A program made the position numbers and the translations under genes. Source: Sipunculus nudus (taxonomy: Eukaryota; Annelida; Sipuncula; Golfingiida; Sipunculidae). From it: a stretch of 64,000 nt of DNA. The DNA lies in contig CM049311.1 in the NCBI GenBank assembly GCA_026874595.1, positions 61,946,453 to 62,010,452 of the forward strand. Reading direction: 5' to 3'. The stretch's first letter is position 1, and each line of letters opens with the position of its first letter. Shown here piece by piece: positions 1-13,005 of this stretch. The notes below the pieces were generated by a model that was given only the letters and a program-made list of their open reading frames with translations, was not told the DNA's origin and did not search any database.

Positions 1-638
1 CATTTAAATCTAGGAAAACGAGATTATTTTAATGAGGAGTGGAACTTATATTATGATTTGGAACATTAGCTGTATAAAGGATCTGGCCGAAACATGGTAG
101 AAAAAAGTAGGAAAGAGAGCTATTCTTGTCGATGCTTTTAAGCCACCCGCCTAATCTTTAAACACCTCCATACCGGGGGGCATGCAAGACTGTGACTACC
201 TGCAGTTATTATAACCTCTGCAAATACCTCTTGTTATCTGGATATGACGACCCATCGCACGTGGACTCTAGGTATAAATAGCTGACCTCGAGGGCTCTGT
301 TAGAAATCAGTTCATGATATAGAAGTGCCGACTGACTTCACTAAAATGTCTACATCGTTGATGATCTCCATTATCTCGAGTGCATGGGATGATGATTTTA
401 ATTTCCACTTTTTCAGCTGATTTACATTACTTATATTTGGAATACAGCATCAATGATATGGTTTTACATCCCGCTCTAAGGCCACTGATTAAAAAAAAAC
501 AAACAAAGCTGACGTCATGTCGTCTGCTAAATGTAAGCCATTCTAAGAAAAAGAAATGGATTCCACTGACTGTTGAAAGAAAATTGTACTTTTCTTAAAT
601 TAAATATTTTTGACAGGAAGAGGTAAAGAATCCAAACA

Positions 639-640
<2 letters not shown>
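1..640. other. No gene recognised
   Basis: A+T-rich sequence. The 72-codon open frame at 380-598 has low-complexity composition and resembles no family I know. I see no RNA gene or mobile-element terminus here. Confidence 0.5.

Positions 641-687
<47 letters not shown>
641..687. repeat. (AT)n microsatellite
   Basis: About 23 uninterrupted AT dinucleotides, followed to about position 795 by imperfect TA-rich sequence. Confidence 0.95.
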
Positions 688-688
<1 letters not shown>

Positions 689-869
689 TTGTATATGAAA
701 GTATATATATATTTATATGTATATTTATATTTATAGTTTATATATATATATACATATATATATACATATAATGTATATATATTATATATATATTAAATGG
801 GGATGTATGAATAGTCATGCAGTTAATTGTATATAGAGATGGAACTAAAATACTCGGTTCAAGAAAAGT

Positions 870-1110
870 CGGTTCCCTGCCAATGGAAATCACACCCATG
901 ATCATCCATTTTCCGATCGGCTGCTTTAACCACTAAGCTACGACGAATCCCCAACCCTCTTTGTGTTTTTACATTTTATAAGAACCAGCGAAGTGACGTC
1001 ACGAAAGGGACATGAGAGTATACTACCCATGTGTCGGCAAGGCGATTATGCATGAATTAGGGAGAACTGGTGGCCTTATATAGTGTGCGACATATAGGTT
1101 TACCGATCGG
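870..1110 (-). repeat. Dispersed repeat with tRNA-like A and B boxes (old SINE)
   Basis: On the minus strand an A-box-like TAGCTTAGTGG lies at about 930-940 and a degenerate B-box-like GGTGTGATTTCC at about 885-896, a spacing suitable for a tRNA promoter. The flank at 940-1110 (GAACCAGCGAAGTGACGTC and surroundings) recurs at 23484-23640, so this is a multi-copy sequence. The SINE interpretation is inference; the repetition is seen directly. Confidence 0.5.
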
Positions 1111-3640
1111 AATATAACTGATGATTTTCAGATTTCCAGTCGGCTGTTACTATATGTATAAAGAAACCGCCGTGTTTCCTGAACTTTTTTTAATTGAAAA
1201 CATTAAGAAAAAATCTTTATTAGGCGTACAACACACCTTATCCTACGTTCCTATTGAACAGACGTATAACACAGAAAGAGATGGCGGTAATTGATCACAA
1301 AATTGTTGTGTTTAAAATAATAAAGAAACCCGTATGCATTCGTTTTTGTGACGAAAAAATTAAATAATCGGTTCATTAAATAGGGATCTGATGACACTTG
1401 ACAACAATAACTCGAATACGATTTTGTCGGTGATATTATATTTTTTTAACAGGCTGATGCTGCTTATTCCGTTTAATAGTTCTATTATTGAAATAGCCGT
1501 GACAATTAGACATAATCATCTTAAGTAAAATTCATTTAGTTTAATAAAAATTTAATCTAAAATTAAATTAAATGTTCCTTCTTCTGGGGTTTCCTAGCCC
1601 TCCACAAAATGTCAACAAAATAGACTTTTTAGCGTGAATATCTCGCAAACTCGCGAAGGTCATGCTTTAAATCCAAAATGTTAAATAAGACGAGATTAAA
1701 CTTTGCGAAAAATCAGTTACAGATGTCGACATGACCGTTTCTATATGATAAAAAGCCAGATGTTACACATTAGATAGTTGTTGCAAATAAGCCTACTCTA
1801 TAATTTGTTAGGAATACCATGATCCATTTAGAGTTTTCGTGACGTCTATCTGCAAAATAAAAAACAAATATACTTCTGAGAATCACCGCGTTTCTAAAAC
1901 AAAGCCTTGTGCATATTCGGCCGATTTCGACGTGAGACTTTTATCATCCTTGGAACACATAATTAGGCCATGGTATAGGCCAGTAAGGACATTTCTTATT
2001 GGTCTAATATTACGTGAAAATCACCTTGATTTTCTTTATTCTTCGTCACACGATGTTCGGATCCAGCGCAACTAATTCTACTCCATGTTCCCAATTTTGA
2101 CACAAGAATGTGGCGATGGTTCAAGTGTTAACAGACATCCTGAAGTATTTACAGACAGAAGATAGCTGTTACTATATAATATATAAAGCATCCGCCGTAT
2201 TTCCCTAAACCTTTTTATAGGTAAATAAATTAAAATCTAGAAATGTGCTCCGACAGCGCAGGCCTTCGCCATGGCAGCTAATAAACCCCATTGACAGATA
2301 TTCAGCATGTTTCCTAAAAAAAATTCCTGGATCGTGATGGCGTCAAATCTGTAAACAAGGCAGCTCATCAATGGAGAGAGGAGCCTCCTTGAGCTTCGAT
2401 CATCTCACGCTAGGTGGCAGCATATATTATAAAAAATATATTATATACAGTTCCATTATCAAAATGGTAATCCGGACACAGCCAAAATGTAATCAATTGT
2501 TCCTTGTATCATTGCCAAGTTATTTATGAAATTTTCATAAAAATGCTAATAACTTTTTGAATTGTTAAGAGACAAACAAACACACTAAAATAGAAAAACA
2601 AACCATTCCGTTAAAAAACAGAACGTCACTGACGGAGGTAGATTCGCCGCTCCATTTTTTTAAAGAATTTATTTCCTTTTGTGAGTTGTCACCAATCCCC
2701 AGGTGCTGGTCTTTAAATTAATGTCCTTGTCTTATAACTGTCATAGACACCATATTGTGTTATAGAGTCTTATAAAATTAACATAATTGAAGCTTGTCCA
2801 TTCTTTATTTCTTTTGCACTTTTTATATTGAGGCATTCTCTGTTTACAGATGTATGCTTAAAGTACAGATCCTCAGACAAAAGTTCGTTATTTCTACTCG
2901 GTTTTGCTCCTGGATATTACAACAATCAATATTTATTTGTTAGTCCTTACCAACGGCAGGTGGATATCCGTGACCGTCCTATGAGAGATACAAGAAGTGT
3001 AGTTATTATTATTATCACTCGCATCAAAGTTACAGGAGGGGATATATAGTAATGCCTCCGATCGTGCCTCCGTCCGTCTGTCAGTCCGTCTCTCTTGGCT
3101 TGAAAAAGCATGTGGACCCATTCTAAGCCAAGCCATTTAACCGAAACAAATGGCCGTCCCACCAACAAGATTTATTTTGTTTATTATTTAATATTTTTTT
3201 ACTAAGGGTGGCTTGTTCAGAATAGACTGATCTTCCACAAGGCCCTGATAGTAATTGAAAATTAAAACAATGATCAAAAAGCATGACAGTACTATACAAG
3301 TAAACATATATGCGCAGAATATTGTAACTGAATATTACATATATTGTTAGTTCTTGTACTAGTATGACCATTATTAAGAGTTAATTAAATAATATTTTTT
3401 AGGTAATCATAGGCCATTCAGGTTATTAACATTGTGTGAAATAAGTGCAGAGAATAATACAAACCACAAGTGCAATGTGTGCATAGGTACCTTACTGTTC
3501 ATTCACTTACTGGTACTCGTAAAGCATAGAATATCAACGTGCATGCATACCATGTAAAAACAGGTAAAATAGATTAATTGATATTATGTCAAGGGTCTAG
3601 AGAATATTGCTTTGGATCTTTTTTAACTTATCCAAATTAT
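1111..3640. other. Intergenic, no gene recognised
   Basis: No coding region supported. The stretch at 3040-3130 (CCTCCGTCCGTCTGTC-type sequence) resembles, in reverse, the GACGGACGGAC tracts that close the repeat family of the 26-44 kb region, so it may be an old relative. The short open frames here are not supported by composition or homology. Confidence 0.4.
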
Positions 3641-3650
3641 CTATCTTACG

Positions 3651-3815
3651 TTAAGCCTCCGGTAACAAATTCCATAATTTCAGTCCCTGATAAATAAAAG
3701 ATGTTCGCATTAATTCAGTTCTAACGTTAGGTACTTTGACTTGACAAGAATAGCTCGTGTTATTAGAGTCTATTTCAGAACGGGTTTCTGATAGATAATG
3801 CTTGGCCATTCAGGC
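3651..3815 (-). pseudogene. Non-LTR retrotransposon RT, C-terminal fragment
   Basis: The minus strand reads, in one frame up to a TAA at 3651-3653, a peptide ending in RTSFIYQGLKLWNLLPEA. Upstream in the same frame are KHYLSETRSEID and VKVPNVRTELM. A basic segment followed by F-x-Y-x-G-x-K-x-WN-x-LP is the usual C-terminal end of LINE reverse-transcriptase proteins (CR1, jockey and related clades). Only about 50 codons remain, so this is a dead fragment. Confidence 0.6.
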
Positions 3816-4144
3816 ATTTAACTGAATATATTAGAGAGGTACAATAATCATAAATTGATTTTTTGTCATTTAAGGTTGATATCAATGTTGAACTAGGGAA
3901 GAACCCTCATATTTCTCATATGTCTTACCCGCCCACGGATGGAGATCCCTATCCGGATTGAGGTCACAGTGTTAGAGGTCAAAGAGCTGAACTCTAAATT
4001 CTGCACTTTTTTCAACCAATTTCATATATATATTTACCAAGGATGTACTATACTATGGTCCTTACAATTGGGTGGAGGGGGTGTGTGGAAATTAATTACT
4101 GCAATATGACAGTTACAAGAAGTCTACTTAACTTTTCTTTTCGT

Positions 4145-4161
4145 AATATATATATATATCG

Positions 4162-4202
<41 letters not shown>
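4145..4202. repeat. (AT)n microsatellite
   Basis: Two AT runs separated by a TCGTA interruption. Confidence 0.9.
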
Positions 4203-4203
<1 letters not shown>

Positions 4204-4502
4204 CAACATGAATCATTTGGAGAAAACCGTGCACGTATATATAATATACGCTGGTATAGATAAATAAAATGCATTTCCTGAATGCCTTCAATTAAAAAAA
4301 AAATAAACAGTGTATATTATAGAGCCCTATTGCGACATGTGACGTCGACTCATAACAATTTGGACATTTAATAGAAATATATTAAACCAAAGGCTCCTGG
4401 CATGACACAGGATTTGTCTGCCCCGTAATTGCCACTGCTAGCTAATCTAATTAAAACTAAGTAAACAGTGTCTTAATTTATTTGTATGCCCATCTCAGGC
4501 CA

Positions 4503-5560
4503 CTACTTATACATATGGAAATCCTTAAATCTTTCAGGAAGTTTTCGCTGTCTCACTGGTTTGAAGGTTTCCTCAACATTAACATCATTTGAATCTCCAG
4601 TGGATATTGCCTCATCTCCAGTAGCATCAAGCAAAACAACATCATCATCAGTAATGTTTTCAGTTTCTTGTGGAATTGTAGGTTCGACCTTGTCCTCTAG
4701 GAATTTCTTTACATGTGAGGTGTTTCTTTTATAACGAACTCTTTTATTTGATTCGACAGTCACTTGGCTACCAGTTTTGTTGACAATCACAAATGGTTTT
4801 TCAGCAAATTTGGTGGTAAGTTTATTCTGTTTCTGTTGTTCCATGAGAACACGGTCACCAACAACTAATTCACTCTCACTCTCATGTCTACGGGTGTCTG
4901 CGTAGTCTTTGGCTTTCTATTTCATCTCTGCATCTTTATCCTTTACAGCCAAAATTCTTCCAATATCTCTTTCTGTCATCTCCGGTAATTTTGTTCTGCA
5001 TGATTGGCCTTCCATACATCAGTTCAGCAGGACTAACTCCTGTTGTAGTGTGTGGGGTTGTTCTGTAAGCAAGCAAGAACTTATTAAGCTCTGCTCTCAA
5101 GTCTTTCCCCTCAGCGTGGGCTATTTTCAAAGCCTTCAACATTGACCTATTCTGACGTTCTATTTCGCCATTGGCCTGAGGCAAGAGCGGTATTGTAAGT
5201 CTGTGTTCTATACCACATTCACGCAAGTATGATTCAAATCTCTCTGATATCAAATTTCCTCCGTTATCTGAATTTTGGGACATCAGATAGCCGTGAGTGG
5301 TGAACATTCTGTCTAAAGACGTGATCAGCTTGTCAGAGGTAGTAGTTCTCAAAAATTCAACTTCATAAAATCGACTATAATAATCGACAACTGCGAATAT
5401 CCTTTCTCCTGAGGGAAGTGGTCACATCAAATCAGCTGCCAGATCTAACCAAGGCTCTGTTGGTAACTCATTTGGTTTTCCTGGATCAGTGTGTGACTGT
5501 TGACCAACAGGCTGAAAACCGTAGCAAGATCTACACTTTCCTAAATCCAATTTCGAAAAG
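4503..5560 (-). pseudogene. Ty3/gypsy integrase fragment, interrupted
   Basis: This is the remnant of the integrase region of a K02A2.6-like Ty3/gypsy retrotransposon. On the minus strand about 5560-5353 reads as an integrase N-part (CRSCYGFQPVGQ, then LAADLM, then VVDYYSRFYEVEFL). One in-frame TGA sits where a Gly is normal in the DLMGPLP motif. The frame continues as 5352-4936, with the SQNSDNGGNLIS and NGEIERQNRSMLKALK catalytic-core motifs and AYRTTPHTTTGVSPAELMYGR. After a break, 4844-4503 carries the C-terminal tail, ending VRQRKLPERFKDF. RT, protease, gag and LTRs are absent. The internal stop and frame break show it is inactive. Confidence 0.85.
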
Positions 5561-5774
5561 GCGCGCCGAGTTCATGTTGCCCAAATTGTCCGTTTTGTTA
5601 TATCCCCGTGCTCATAACGCCGTGGCCCTGAGAAAGTGCCCACGTGTCGTCACCCACATCTCTAGCGAGCATCTGGGAGCAATTAAATGAATCAGCGTAC
5701 ATAATATTCGACACATATTCTTATCACCATCAACTAGTAAACTTCAACTCCCGTACACTTGCACTCAACCAGGC

Positions 5775-5950
5775 GCGTCAATGCGGGGGGGGGGGGGGGT
5801 CTTTTTAGCAAGGGAGAGGGGTGGTCAATGTAATCACCCCCCTGCTATTCAGAGAATATTATTTATATATTTAAATTGAAATATATTAAAATTAGAATTA
5901 TAGACTTTGGTTCCATTTTAGAGTTTACTATGAAATATTTTTATATCTAC
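5775..5950 (+). repeat. Dispersed repeat with G-homopolymer, second copy near 32430
   Basis: A run of about 14 G is followed by a block (GTCAATGTAATCACCCCC, then CTATTCAGAGAATATTAT). It resembles 32466-32560 (AATGTAATCAATCCCCCCAT, then CTATTCAGAAAATATGAT). Confidence 0.5.
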
Positions 5951-8900
5951 ACCTAGTTTGGAATTTTACAAATAGAGTTGTCAAAATTTGATTTCCCTCC
6001 CACTCTGTCAATAAATTGACGTCACTCCACTCAAGGTCCATCGGTTAAATGTTTTTTCTCCTCTTTGTCAACAAAGGTACATGTTTACTAAGCCTGTACA
6101 TGTACAAGCTCGTACCAACGTCACAGGGACGTCATAAGCATAACAAGAACGTGTCAGTACTTATTTTATAACCGTGTAGATAGCAATGCTTTGGACGACA
6201 GCCAGTGTAAACCTTGCTTCTGGAAGGGTATGTTGTGTGTATCCCATGTAATGAACAAATACAGCATGGTCTAGTCGATGATAAAACTGTGTGGCCATAA
6301 AAATCCACCATCATCGTGCATTTGAGACAGAGAAAAGGCGGGCGTAAAAAAGTGTATAGTTTAAGTTACCTGCAGATTAGCCTCAAAGTACCCTTTTGAG
6401 TGATCAATGGTGAACTCATCATGCAAACGTCTATACAGCTAAAATGGTTCCTAAAAGGGCGTAGCAAGGGGGAAGGGGGTGACACAGGGGACATCTCCAA
6501 CTTCGACTTTCTATCTAATATTGGGGACTAATTTTTCCAGTTTCTAAATAGCTGCATAGAAAATTTTAGTATGAAAATAATAAAAAAAAACTGAAATTAT
6601 CAGTCATGTTTACATTGTTTCATTATTGTATATACTTTTACCTGCATGTATTAATTCATACAAAGAAAGTAATATATAACGGGGACATGATTTCTCAAAC
6701 GATTGATAGGTGAACATTTTCACTTGTTTAAAGTCTTAAAATGTTATGAGGATTTTGAAGTGCGTCGCTGATTTTTAAAAGTACGGTAAAATATCTGAAT
6801 AACGGACACTACGGACACTATAACGGACTAGACATTTTGCCCGTATAAGTAGGGAGGTTATAGATTTCTGGACCTACTTTCAAGAGACTGTAAGTGGCCG
6901 TACATAGGAGGTGATCTTAGTACAGAGGTGCCTCCCCTTTCCGTAAGTGCTGGCTACGCCCCTGCTTATGCATCAGAGTCAAATCCCCTGGCGACAAACA
7001 GGTCTTACACGAAACATTAATAAAGGAGACGACGAGTAAAAGTACACGCCACGCCTTAGCATGCGACATCGCTAACCCCTTGATGTACTATCTGGTTGCA
7101 CTGTCATTCACCGCCTGATGTGCACCGGTCTGTGATATGAACCTTGTTTAGTCATATACACCTTTTGAGTAACCTGATACTAATTAAAATATACCATCAG
7201 ATACACTTTTACAGAGGCTACCGGTGAATTTTAACATCACATAGCAACCATACCTCTGTGATTGTTTTCTTGCCAGCACAGTGCTCCGGGGTAATCAAGA
7301 TTAATGGCGGAACTGGAAGATGTACACAAGCTGTAAGGCTGCATGAATATCTAATTTCCGGTGCATTTTGACTATTATAATTTTTAGCTTTTTTAACAAT
7401 AACGTAAAATAGGGTTTTATTTTAACTTTTATGCACGCCTTTAAATACTTGGGCTTAATTTCAAGTAGACTCAGCGACAGGCATTTTCACAATAACTTCA
7501 AATAGGGTTTTATTTTCCCCTTCATACATGCTTTAAGATACTTAAGATTGATTTCATGCAAGTTGACTCAGGAACATACTAAAATCAGTTCAACAAATGT
7601 AGTAACAATATGTTACCCTCAGTAATTAAGAAATACCTAACATTATTGAAGTAACCCTATGTGGTTCATGTGTCCAGTCCAAAACCTGACAATAGACTGA
7701 CTTAGAATTCTTAACTAGCCATGTAGCATCTCAGTTTTACACTGTTGAAAACTCGGTGAACGGAAGAAGGGTAAAGTGTGTAATCTCTCTTTCTGGTTCT
7801 TAGGTGTAATTCCTGACAAAGCCGTGTCTAAACTAGGCTGATCAGTGATCTAGTTGGCCAGCCAAACTGTTGAAATATCTTGAACTATTTCTGTTAGGAC
7901 ATCGAATGTTTAATAGTAGGCATCCATATGGGACCTGTCCAGTGTTGTTAGGTAAAAAGATGTGACTGAATGCAACAGGAAAATTTGAATGTGAAGGTCA
8001 TTTTGAAGGTCATAAAAGTCGCAAGGTATAGCAATTCGGTTTTCGATTTTGATGGCAAAAGAAAATTGAGTATTGTAAACTGATAAAAATGCAAAGAGAA
8101 TAACAAAATGTAGATAATTTACAAAATAAGACTGTGATTTTACTGAATTTGTAACCCTGTGTCTCCACTGTACAAAGTCTGTGCGTTTTTGCCCAAAGTA
8201 CACACCTTTCATAGCGTTTATATACATGCGACAGTGGGACAGTCATAACAATCCCAAAGCAGTGCATGCATGCTCGATTGCCGGGTGACCTTTCGCAGAG
8301 CTGCTATCGAGCAAAATCTCGCTTACTGGTCACGTGGTCCATCCTATTTGCTAACATGAAATGTGGTCACAAAGCCGTGGACCTAAATGAAAGTTGTCAA
8401 TGGTTTGATTGGCTCTGCTTGGCTCTAACCCTTATGTCAGGAGGCCTTTAAAAACCTATGCTGTTACTTTTTTATGTGTGTGCATCATAATCTCAAACAA
8501 AATTGATGGTATCAGTCAAATATAACAAATTTCTGGCCAATAAAAAAATATATGATGTCCAAATGCCTGGGACTGCCTGGAGAGAGAATTTTGGCTTCAA
8601 TACAATCGGACCAGGATTGTGAGAAAATGAGATACACAAGCCCTGATTTTGTTGGCCTCGTTTGCCTGGGTAAAACAAATATTGTAATAATTTATATTTT
8701 ACGTCTTTTATATACGTCTGTCTTATTTGAAAGATGCCGAACCTTCAGGTATTTTTTTAGTAAATGTTTTAAAGGAAAAATAAATACAGCCAAGTATCCT
8801 AATCAACAGCCAGTCTTCTATTCACTTAAAGGCCGGAGTTTGCTATAAATACCAGGGTCCTTTATTAGGCAACATGGATTTTAACATGGCCTAATATTTG

Positions 8901-10634
8901 AAACTGTTGATTTGGTATCTTACTCTTTTCTGAATATTAGCTGGGAAGGAAGATTTTATCCGGGCTGTATTATGGCAGACATATTCCTGATACTGCAAAT
9001 AACTGACCTAAATTATCTTTTCTGGATAGATTAATGTGTCATCGACAAGAAAATGAATCATATCCAGTTTAAATTTAGCCAACTTCTCAACAACCTGCCT
9101 ATTTCAAACCAACGCTGATGGCTTTCTGCACATTGAGCATATGGTACCATCAAAGATATTTCTTATAATTTCAAGTCGAAATGGAATTGGCAAAAATACG
9201 GGTTCAACATTTGTTCTTCGGGAATTTAGGTTAAAAAGTTCTCATTTTTACCTCAAGATGTCGCCACAGCATAGATTAACAATTGTTTTATCATTCTCCA
9301 TCAGAGACCTCTACCACGTCATCTGCATATATGTCAATATTGATTATTCATCGCGATGGTAAATTACGGTCACACACACTCCCCAAAAAAGAACACACGA
9401 GAACACATTTAAGGAAATATAAAGGGGATAAAATGTAATGAATCGGATTTTTTTCATGTTTACTATAAATGAAAATTTACAGGGAAACAGAAAGGTAAAT
9501 TATTCACTCAAAGGTACAAAGGTAAACTTGATGTTTTTTTAAATTCACTTTATCCGCTCGATTATCATCAGGAAATATAGTTCTAAATCAAATCTGCTAA
9601 TAAGTATGAATGAGGGTTATATGACATTTGTACGTTCGAAAATATCTTATGTTAGTAAGAAACAACAACACAAATGAATAATTTCACGAATAACAGTTTT
9701 GCTATCGAAACAGGCCTACAAAGCTCTGTTCTCCCCTGTACGTATCTACCATACTGTTAGCCACTGATGGCCAAGGGTCACCTTGACATTGTTTATCCAT
9801 TGGACTTGGTGTAACTGAAATTTCCCCTCTATTTCTTGGGACAATTGCCCCTTCTCTGATTTTTTTAGCATACATTTAAATGTTCCTATAAAATATTCCT
9901 GGAAATCTCGGTTTCTCGCTAGAGCTAGTTTAAATGTGACCTCCTACTCAATGCCGGTCACGTGAGTTTCTCCAAAGATAAAAAACGATATACTTTGGGT
10001 CCATTTCTTAATTTCTAGGTCTACTAAAAAATATTATTTATCTAAGCGTGAAGCAAATCCGATTATTATTCTTAACATTAATATTTTTAAAGGAAAACAA
10101 ATGTAGTCCCAACTATACATTAACTTTCAATGTTTCTCAAAAGAGCTCTCCTTGAAGAAAAAGTGGAGTTAATTAAGGCGGCAATACTAGGATGCAGTCA
10201 GCGCCAATTGGCTGTGCCTCTGAATGCGTGACCACAAAAAAAAACTACTTTGGACTCATTCGTGAAGAATTAACATCCACTGATATTCTATTAACAGTGT
10301 TTTAAAATTTCAAGTTCCACGGCTTCCGTGCACCTAGCTATACTGCCACGTATTATGTTCAATATGTATTAAGCAGATTTTCCTATTGCCTTTAGTGTAA
10401 TTATGGATCAATCGTCAGGCATTACGTATGTGTACATGTATATTTATTTTTATCATGAATAAATATTCAAAACAAATTAATTTTCTTTTCTTTTTAACTA
10501 CACACATAAAACATACATAACAAGGGTCACTGCAATGTAAAACAGTTTGTTATAATTCACATCAAAGATATGAAATTAATACACACTGATAAACATTAAA
10601 CATCGGCTTGTTATATGAAATTCAGGTAAGAGTT
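5951..10634. other. Intergenic, no gene recognised
   Basis: No supported coding region or RNA gene. Open frames of 60-105 codons (for example on the minus strand at 7910-8227) show no recognisable domain. The only structure I could define is the short tandem duplication at about 7399-7575. Confidence 0.45.
7399..7575 (+). repeat. Tandem duplication, about 90-bp unit, two copies
   Basis: The blocks beginning AATAACGTAAAATAGGG (about 7399) and AATAACTTCAAATAGGG (about 7491) share TTTTATTTT, a TTTAA.ATACTT stretch and GACTCAG in the same order. They are diverged, hence old. Confidence 0.6.
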
Positions 10635-10720
10635 TCACAAATACAACCACCCCCAAATTACGACCACTTTGCTCAGTCCACAGGGTGGTCGTAATTGTGG
10701 GGTTCCACACTATGGTTCAA
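10635..10720 (+). repeat. Dispersed repeat, inverted copy at 38461-38620
   Basis: The segment GAGTTTCACAAATAC, then AATTACGACCACTTTG, then GGTGGTCGTAATTGTGGG and GGTTCCAC recurs in the opposite orientation in CHMP2B intron 5. Here it abuts the 30-bp minisatellite. Confidence 0.75.
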
Positions 10721-10950
10721 TCAGCCCGCACCCGCACCGCGAATTTTCTTTCAGCCCGCACCCGCACCGCGAATTTTCTTTCAGCCCGCACCCGCACCGC
10801 GAATTTTCTTTCAGCCCGCACCCGCACCGCGAATTTTCTTTCAGCCCGCACCCGCACCGCGAATTTTCTTTCAGCCCGCACCCGCACCGCGAATTTTCTT
10901 TCAGCCCGCACCCGCACCGCGAATTTTCTTTCAGCCAGCACCCGCCCCGC
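10721..10950 (+). repeat. 30-bp minisatellite, seven identical units plus a partial
   Basis: The unit starts TCAGCCCGCACCCGCACCGC and ends GAATTTTCTT. Seven consecutive units (10721-10930) are base-for-base identical, followed by a degenerate eighth. Because 30 is a multiple of three and the unit lacks stops in several frames, open frames run through it on both strands. These are a by-product, not evidence of a protein. Confidence 0.97.
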
Positions 10951-11805
10951 CCAGCCCAGTAGGTTTCATGTTTAAAGTCCGCAAATCAATACAAAATATT
11001 TCAAAGCTTTATTATTTAAAAGTGTTCATATCAACATTAGTATTTTTTTCAAAGCAAATTTGGATCAGCAATGCATGCTTATAAAATGTGTGAAACATCT
11101 GATGATTGGAATGGTCAATGAATTTTAATGCAATAACATTTTTTAGCAATGATATAAATCGGAATTCATAAATTTTTAAAGAAATGTATTTGATTGATTA
11201 TATCAATTTAATATACATGTATATACGTGGCTTTTTAGCATATCCTAAATATGTTGTCAAACTGTACAGGGGAGAAAAGCAGGCCTTTTGAATTATTCTA
11301 CTTTATATTGAAAAAGTAAAGAAAGCATGTTTACCCAAAGTTAACCTTTGGGAATAGAATTGGCTTATAACATGCCAGACATGCCAACTGCTGAAATATG
11401 TTTGCAAGGTCCATTCTGGTTAGTCATAACCTGCTAATTAGCTGAACATGAGATTAATAAGAGGGTCAGGTGATAGTGACTTTGATAGGTCTTGCTTTAG
11501 CTAAAGTAGATAGACTTGGAGAAAGCAGGCAATCCTCATAAGCATTATAAAATAGTTAACCACATTCTGCTTCGCCCAAGCAGACCCTTTCACCACCTAT
11601 TTATAAATCATATTCAATATGTCAATCATATTGCTGTCAATCAATATATATTACTAAAGCCTTTGTGTTTGTATAGCATATATGATATTTCTCCGAATTA
11701 GGACAAATTCCGAAATCATACAGTTTTACAAACAAACCACAGTGCCAGACTTTGCCATTAGCCTTGTTGATGTCAATCTATACAGCAGGCAAATACTGTT
11801 GACAG

Positions 11806-11806
<1 letters not shown>

Positions 11807-11859
<53 letters not shown>
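11807..11859. repeat. (TA)n microsatellite, left flank of LTR-like insertion
   Basis: An uninterrupted TA run directly abuts the TGTTACGG end of the LTR-like element. TA repeats resume immediately at its other end (12657). Confidence 0.95.
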
Positions 11860-11863
<4 letters not shown>

Positions 11864-12655
11864 ACGGAACCTAAAAACAACAGATCACGTAGTCTTGACG
11901 AGCATAAATTTTGTAACGAGATAAATAAAATCAGATTCTCTAACACTAGGCAGCCTGAAATGTCTAGGGAAATGAATAAAGAAGTCAGTTTTTTGTTAAC
12001 AAATAATTATAATTTATTCTTAAAACAACCCTAACATTACAATACACTAAATCAATACAATTACACAGTATAGCAACAGTATAACAATAAATCAATACAA
12101 TTACACAGTATAAAAATCAAGCGTACAATACCAGATCGAGTGTCCGGATCCCAGGCCTCTCTGGATACCACCACTGTCACAGCTTTACATATAATCCAGA
12201 TGAACAGTTCCCGTCAATCTTCTCAGAAAATAATAGTTCGATGTAATCCCGAAAACAATCTGTTGTAATCCAAAAGTGAAGTTCTGGTAGTAATCCAAAA
12301 GGCAAACTGAAGACTATATGAAATCGGTTACAAATTTCGAAAAAGATCTATAACTGCAGCAATTACCGGAAAGGTCCACAAGCTGACTCACAATCTTCTG
12401 TGTCCGCTGAAATATTTCTCTCTTCTCTTGGCTATAAACACAGCCCCCTATTTATAACTTTATATCCGAAAATTCTAGATACGGTAAACTCCATACAACA
12501 ATATACACGTTACAGGAACACACTTGAAACATCTAGAACAAAGAACGCTGTGCTTCTACACGTCAGACCCCATACGTCTCCCATAGCAACGAATTATGCT
12601 TGCGCTACACAGACACATGCAAGACTCCTGCGCACAATAAAATGACACCTGTAAC

Positions 12656-12656
<1 letters not shown>
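11860..12656 (+). mobile_element. Solo-LTR-like element, copy 1 (about 797 bp)
   Basis: It begins TGTTACGGAACC and ends CCTGTAACA, giving short TG...CA-type inverted ends (TGTTAC/GTAACA). It is inserted in a (TA)n tract with TA sequence on both sides. An AATAAA-containing stretch lies near each end. Two further copies occur in reverse orientation at 19899-20279 and about 22275-22754, which confirms that the unit is mobile or repetitive. No ORF for gag or pol is present. A solo LTR is the best reading; a TIR element without coding capacity is the alternative, since the microsatellite target hides the target-site duplication. Confidence 0.7.
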
Positions 12657-12692
<36 letters not shown>

Positions 12693-12700
12693 ACGTATAT
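12657..12700. repeat. (TA)n microsatellite, right flank of LTR-like insertion
   Basis: TA-rich run continuing the tract interrupted at 11859. Confidence 0.9.
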
Positions 12701-12713
12701 GTTACAGGCAATT

Positions 12714-12870
12714 TGTGAAACCAGACATTTCGTGAAATGACTGAAATTTTTAGGCATTTCGTGAAATGACTGTTTCACTCAGGCATTTCATGAAATGACT
12801 AAAATTTCCAGGCATTACACATAATGACTGAAATTTGGGCCCAGTCATTTCACGTAATGCCTGAATGCTA
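12714..12870 (+). repeat. 29-bp repeats centred on a TTTCRTGAAA palindrome
   Basis: ATTTCGTGAAAT starts at 12727 and 12756, ATTTCATGAAAT at 12785, and the degraded ATTACACATAAT at 12814, spaced exactly 29 bp apart. A further site in the opposite sense (ATTTCACGTAAT) starts at 12846. Each palindrome is followed by GACTGAAATTT or a variant. It lies directly downstream, in minus-strand terms, of the CXC remnant. Confidence 0.85.
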
Positions 12871-13005
12871 TTTCTTGCTGAATGAGAACACCCATGGTCG
12901 GTTGAAAATCAGTTTATTTTATTTTTCGCTCTTGTAACACAGAATATTGTTTCAAAACAAAGCTTTAATGCAGGAGCACTTTGAAGTGCAATATATAACC
13001 GCTTT

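Noticed and set aside
10669-11084. Overlapping open frames of 96-129 codons on the plus strand and 74 on the minus strand
   Set aside because: All are produced by the 30-bp minisatellite, whose unit lacks stops in several frames; no unique coding sequence beyond it.
12714-12870. CRISPR-like array (29-bp spacing)
   Set aside because: The 29-bp unit is the whole period, with no unique spacers between units.
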